Below are positions 21,212 to 23,517 of a stretch of DNA of 23,517 nt, piece after piece (the stretch's first letter is position 1; the number at the start of each line of letters is the position of its first letter). The translations under genes and the position numbers were made by a program. The notes below the pieces were generated by a model. The model saw nothing but the letters and a program-made list of their open reading frames with translations. It made no database searches and was not told the origin of the DNA. The DNA comes from Omnitrophica bacterium RIFCSPLOWO2_01_FULL_45_10. Its GTDB lineage: Bacteria > Omnitrophota > Gorgyraeia > 2-01-FULL-45-10. Location of the stretch: positions 8,414-31,930 of the forward strand of contig MHFL01000002.1 of assembly GCA_001804165.1 (NCBI GenBank), given 5' to 3'.

Positions 21212-22816
21212 ATGAAGATTAAGAGGGCGTTGATAAGCGTTTCGGATAAGGCCGGATTAGAGGATATTGTCAAGGCATTGAGTAAATTCGGCGTTGAGAT
21301 TCTATCAACAGGCGGGACAGCCAATGTTATCAGGTCGTTGGGCGTGCCCGTTAAGGACGTATCGGAATACACGGGTTTTCCCGAGATGCTGGACGGGAGA
21401 GTCAAGACCCTTCATCCGAAGATTCACGGCGGTCTATTGGCACTAAGAGAAAATAAACTTCACATGGAAACGCTCGCGAAGCATGGTATCGGACTTATAG
21501 ATATGGTGGTCGTGAATCTCTATCCCTTCGAGAAGACAGTGGCGAAGGAAGGCGTCCATTTGGAAGAGGCGATAGAGAATATCGATATCGGCGGGCCCTC
21601 GATGCTAAGAAGCGCGGCAAAGAATTACAGGTCTGTCTTGGTAGTATGCGACCCGGCGGATTATAAAAGGGTTATTGAGGATATAGAGAAAAATAACGGA
21701 GACGTCTCAAGAGAATTGCTATTCGAACTTGGAATGAAAGTCTTTGAGAGGACGTCGAGTTATGACAGGGCGATATTCGAATACCTAGAGAGACAGTTGA
21801 GGGGTTCGGGTATCGGGTATCGGGTATCGGGTATTGAACGAGAAAAGACGGAAGAAGAATTTCCGGCCGTTTTAAATTTAAAGTTTAACAAATTACAGGA
21901 TTTGAGATATGGGGAAAATCCGCATCAGAAAGCGGCATTCTATAAGGATGAAAGTGTTGCCGAGGCAAGTGTTGCAAGCGCGGTTCAACTTCACGGGAAG
22001 GAATTATCCTTTAATAACATAATAGATTTGAACGCGGCGCTCGAGATAGTCAAAGAGTTTGATGAGCCGGCCGCGGCGATAATTAAACATACTAATCCCT
22101 GCGGCACGGCAGTGCGAAAGGCCTTGAAACAGGCATATATAGACGCATTAGACTGCGACAGACTTAGCGCATTCGGAAGCATTGTCGGATTCAATAAGGA
22201 AGTGGATTTAGATGTGGCAATGACGATCTTGAAGGAAGCCGATTTTGTAGAATGTATAATCGCGCCTTCGTATGAGAAGACGGCGTTGGAGAATCTGCGC
22301 GCCAAGAAGAACCTCAGGTTATTAGAAGTGCGCGATTTTAGCTCAAAGCCAAAAATATATGACAGAGATTACAAAAAAGTTGTAGGCGGAATTTTGGTTC
22401 AGGATAGAGATATCGCGCGTTTAAAAGAATCCGATCTAAAGGTTGTTACCAGACTAAAACCTACCAAAGAGGAATTGACGTCGCTCCTATTTGGCTGGGT
22501 GGTCGCGAAGCATGTCAAATCTAACGCCATAGTCTTGTGTCAAGGCACGAAGACCGTAGGCGTGGGCGCGGGGCAGATGTCGAGGGTGGATTCAGTCATG
22601 ATCGCCTGCCAGAAGGCAAAGGAGCGCTCTAAAGGCTCTACCTTAGCCAGCGATGCCTTCTTTCCGAAGGAAGACGGAATTGAATTAGCCGCTAAGTCAG
22701 GCATCAAAGCGATAATTCAGCCCGGCGGCTCCATAAGAGATGCCGAGGTAATAAAAACGGCGGATAGGTGCGGCATTGCGATGGTCTTTACGGGTGTCAG
22801 GCACTTCAAGCATTAA
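21212..22816 (+). CDS. purH: AICAR formyltransferase / IMP cyclohydrolase
   Basis: A 534-residue bifunctional enzyme for the last two steps of purine synthesis: formylation of AICAR with 10-formyl-tetrahydrofolate, then closure to IMP. The N-terminal cyclohydrolase (MGS-like) domain shows STGGTANVIRSLGVPVKDVSEYTGFPEMLDGRVKTLHPKIHGGLL and IDIGGPSMLRSAAKN. The formyltransferase domain shows LRYGENPHQKAAFY, IKHTNPCGTA and FPKEDGIELAAKSGIKAIIQPGGSIRD. A perfect four-copy heptamer repeat (21807-21834) adds about ten residues (GSGIGYRVSGIE) at the junction between domains, a position that tolerates length change. folC, another one-carbon enzyme, follows after 22 bases. Confidence 0.97.
   Translation: MKIKRALISVSDKAGLEDIVKALSKFGVEILSTGGTANVIRSLGVPVKDVSEYTGFPEMLDGRVKTLHPKIHGGLLALRENKLHMETLAKHGIGLIDMVVVNLYPFEKTVAKEGVHLEEAIENIDIGGPSMLRSAAKNYRSVLVVCDPADYKRVIEDIEKNNGDVSRELLFELGMKVFERTSSYDRAIFEYLERQLRGSGIGYRVSGIEREKTEEEFPAVLNLKFNKLQDLRYGENPHQKAAFYKDESVAEASVASAVQLHGKELSFNNIIDLNAALEIVKEFDEPAAAIIKHTNPCGTAVRKALKQAYIDALDCDRLSAFGSIVGFNKEVDLDVAMTILKEADFVECIIAPSYEKTALENLRAKKNLRLLEVRDFSSKPKIYDRDYKKVVGGILVQDRDIARLKESDLKVVTRLKPTKEELTSLLFGWVVAKHVKSNAIVLCQGTKTVGVGAGQMSRVDSVMIACQKAKERSKGSTLASDAFFPKEDGIELAAKSGIKAIIQPGGSIRDAEVIKTADRCGIAMVFTGVRHFKH
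21807..21834 (+). repeat. Four perfect copies of CGGGTAT inside purH
   Basis: A 28-bp tract of four identical heptamers, read in frame as GIGYRVSGI (residues about 200-208). It lies between the two catalytic domains. Perfect identity suggests recent origin or active length change. Confidence 0.9.
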
Positions 22817-22836
22817 TTTTGATTTTTGAATTTAGC
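22816..22836. repeat. AT-rich heptamer tract between purH and folC
   Basis: ATTTTGA, TTTTTGA and ATTTAGC run from the purH stop codon almost to the folC ATG, filling the space where a ribosome-binding site would be expected. Confidence 0.5.
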
Positions 22837-22838
22837 CA

Positions 22839-23517
22839 ATGACCTACCCCGAAGCATTACAATATCTAAATTCCTTCATAAATTACGAAAAAAAGTCTGA
22901 CTACGAGTATAAGAAATCTTTTAAACTCGAGAAGATGTGCGCCCTAACGGAGGCCCTAGGCTTGCCCCAAGAAGGGATCAAGTCCATTCATATCGCTGGG
23001 ACGAAAGGCAAGGGCTCCACAGCGGCGATTACACAATCGATATTGAAGAACGCCGGACTTAAAGTCGGGCTTTACACATCGCCGCATCTTGTGTCATTCC
23101 GGGAAAGGATAAGAATAAATGATTCTTTGATTAGCGAAGACGAGACATGCCGTATATTGGAAAGGATTAGACAGGCGGTAGAGGGAATGAAAGATGGGGA
23201 CTTCTCGTTTTTTGAAATTTATACCGCGCTTGCCTTTCTCTATTTTAAAGAAAAGAAATTGGACTTCGCCATTTATGAAACGGGTCTCGGTGGAAGACTC
23301 GACGCGACTAATGTCGTCCGGCCGCTTGTGAGCGTGATTACGCCCATCAGTTACGAACATACCATGCTTTTGGGAAATACGTTAAAAGATATAGCGGCCG
23401 AAAAGGCAGGCATAATCAAGCCAAATTCGATATGTATATCCGGTCCTCAGGAGCGAGAGGCATTAGATGTCATTGAGGATGCATGTGAACGCTTGGGGAA
23501 CAGGTTAGTCCTTGTCG
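22839..23517 (+). CDS. folC: Folylpolyglutamate/dihydrofolate synthase, 3' partial
   Basis: The first 226 residues of a FolC-type ligase that adds glutamate to folates; canonical length is about 420-440, so roughly half is visible before the window ends. Motifs: the ATP-binding loop IAGTKGKGSTAAI (about residues 48-60), YTSPHLVSFRERIRIN, the GLGGRLDATNVV motif and ISYEHTMLLGNTLKDIAAEKAGIIK, where the family's usual LDH is YEH. No stop occurs in frame. There is no ribosome-binding site before the ATG; translation may depend on purH, 22 bases upstream. Which of the two activities it has cannot be decided from the visible part. Confidence 0.92.
   Translation, partial: MTYPEALQYLNSFINYEKKSDYEYKKSFKLEKMCALTEALGLPQEGIKSIHIAGTKGKGSTAAITQSILKNAGLKVGLYTSPHLVSFRERIRINDSLISEDETCRILERIRQAVEGMKDGDFSFFEIYTALAFLYFKEKKLDFAIYETGLGGRLDATNVVRPLVSVITPISYEHTMLLGNTLKDIAAEKAGIIKPNSICISGPQEREALDVIEDACERLGNRLVLV

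Overview
The window reads as a chromosomal segment of an uncultured Gram-negative bacterium. An Omnitrophota-type (former OP3) genome is my best guess, from the gene order, the short Mfd, the 47-residue DUF5679 protein and the many dispersed palindromes and heptamer repeats. The lineage is inferred by eye; no search was run. All recognised genes lie on the + strand. I see no rRNA, tRNA, CRISPR array or transposase gene.

Region 1 (1-6402) is an efflux operon: the end of a MarR regulator, a TolC-type outer-membrane channel, a short lipoprotein adaptor, an RND inner-membrane pump and a small PII-like protein of the PG0541 type. The first 60 codons of the channel gene hold two inserted palindromic elements.

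Region 2 (6403-10813) starts with a gene-free stretch carrying a miniature inverted-repeat element (MITE A). It continues with a half-length DUF2344 gene, RNase E/G and a membrane-anchored HExxH metallopeptidase-like protein. A gene-free 447 bp follows, holding a strikingly structured ~316-nt element (10400-10715) closed by a perfect 19-bp inverted repeat.

Region 3 (10814-15623) runs from a clear extended -10 promoter through rplU, rpmA, obg, proB, proA and nadD. This is ribosome assembly, proline synthesis and NAD synthesis. MITE B, inverted relative to MITE A, lies between proB and proA and supplies the proB stop codon. L27 lacks part of its normally conserved N-terminal tail.

Region 4 (15624-23517) has a second promoter followed by a terminator-like hairpin, then a DUF5679 zinc ribbon, rsfS, a GAF/HD-GYP protein, argS, a reduced Mfd without UvrA-binding or C-terminal domains, a third promoter with purH, and the start of folC.

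The protein genes are mostly housekeeping. The unusual content is the non-coding repeats (two MITEs, two palindromes inside a gene, six heptamer-period tracts, the structured element) and several reduced proteins (mini-Mfd, short L27, short DUF2344, short adaptor).
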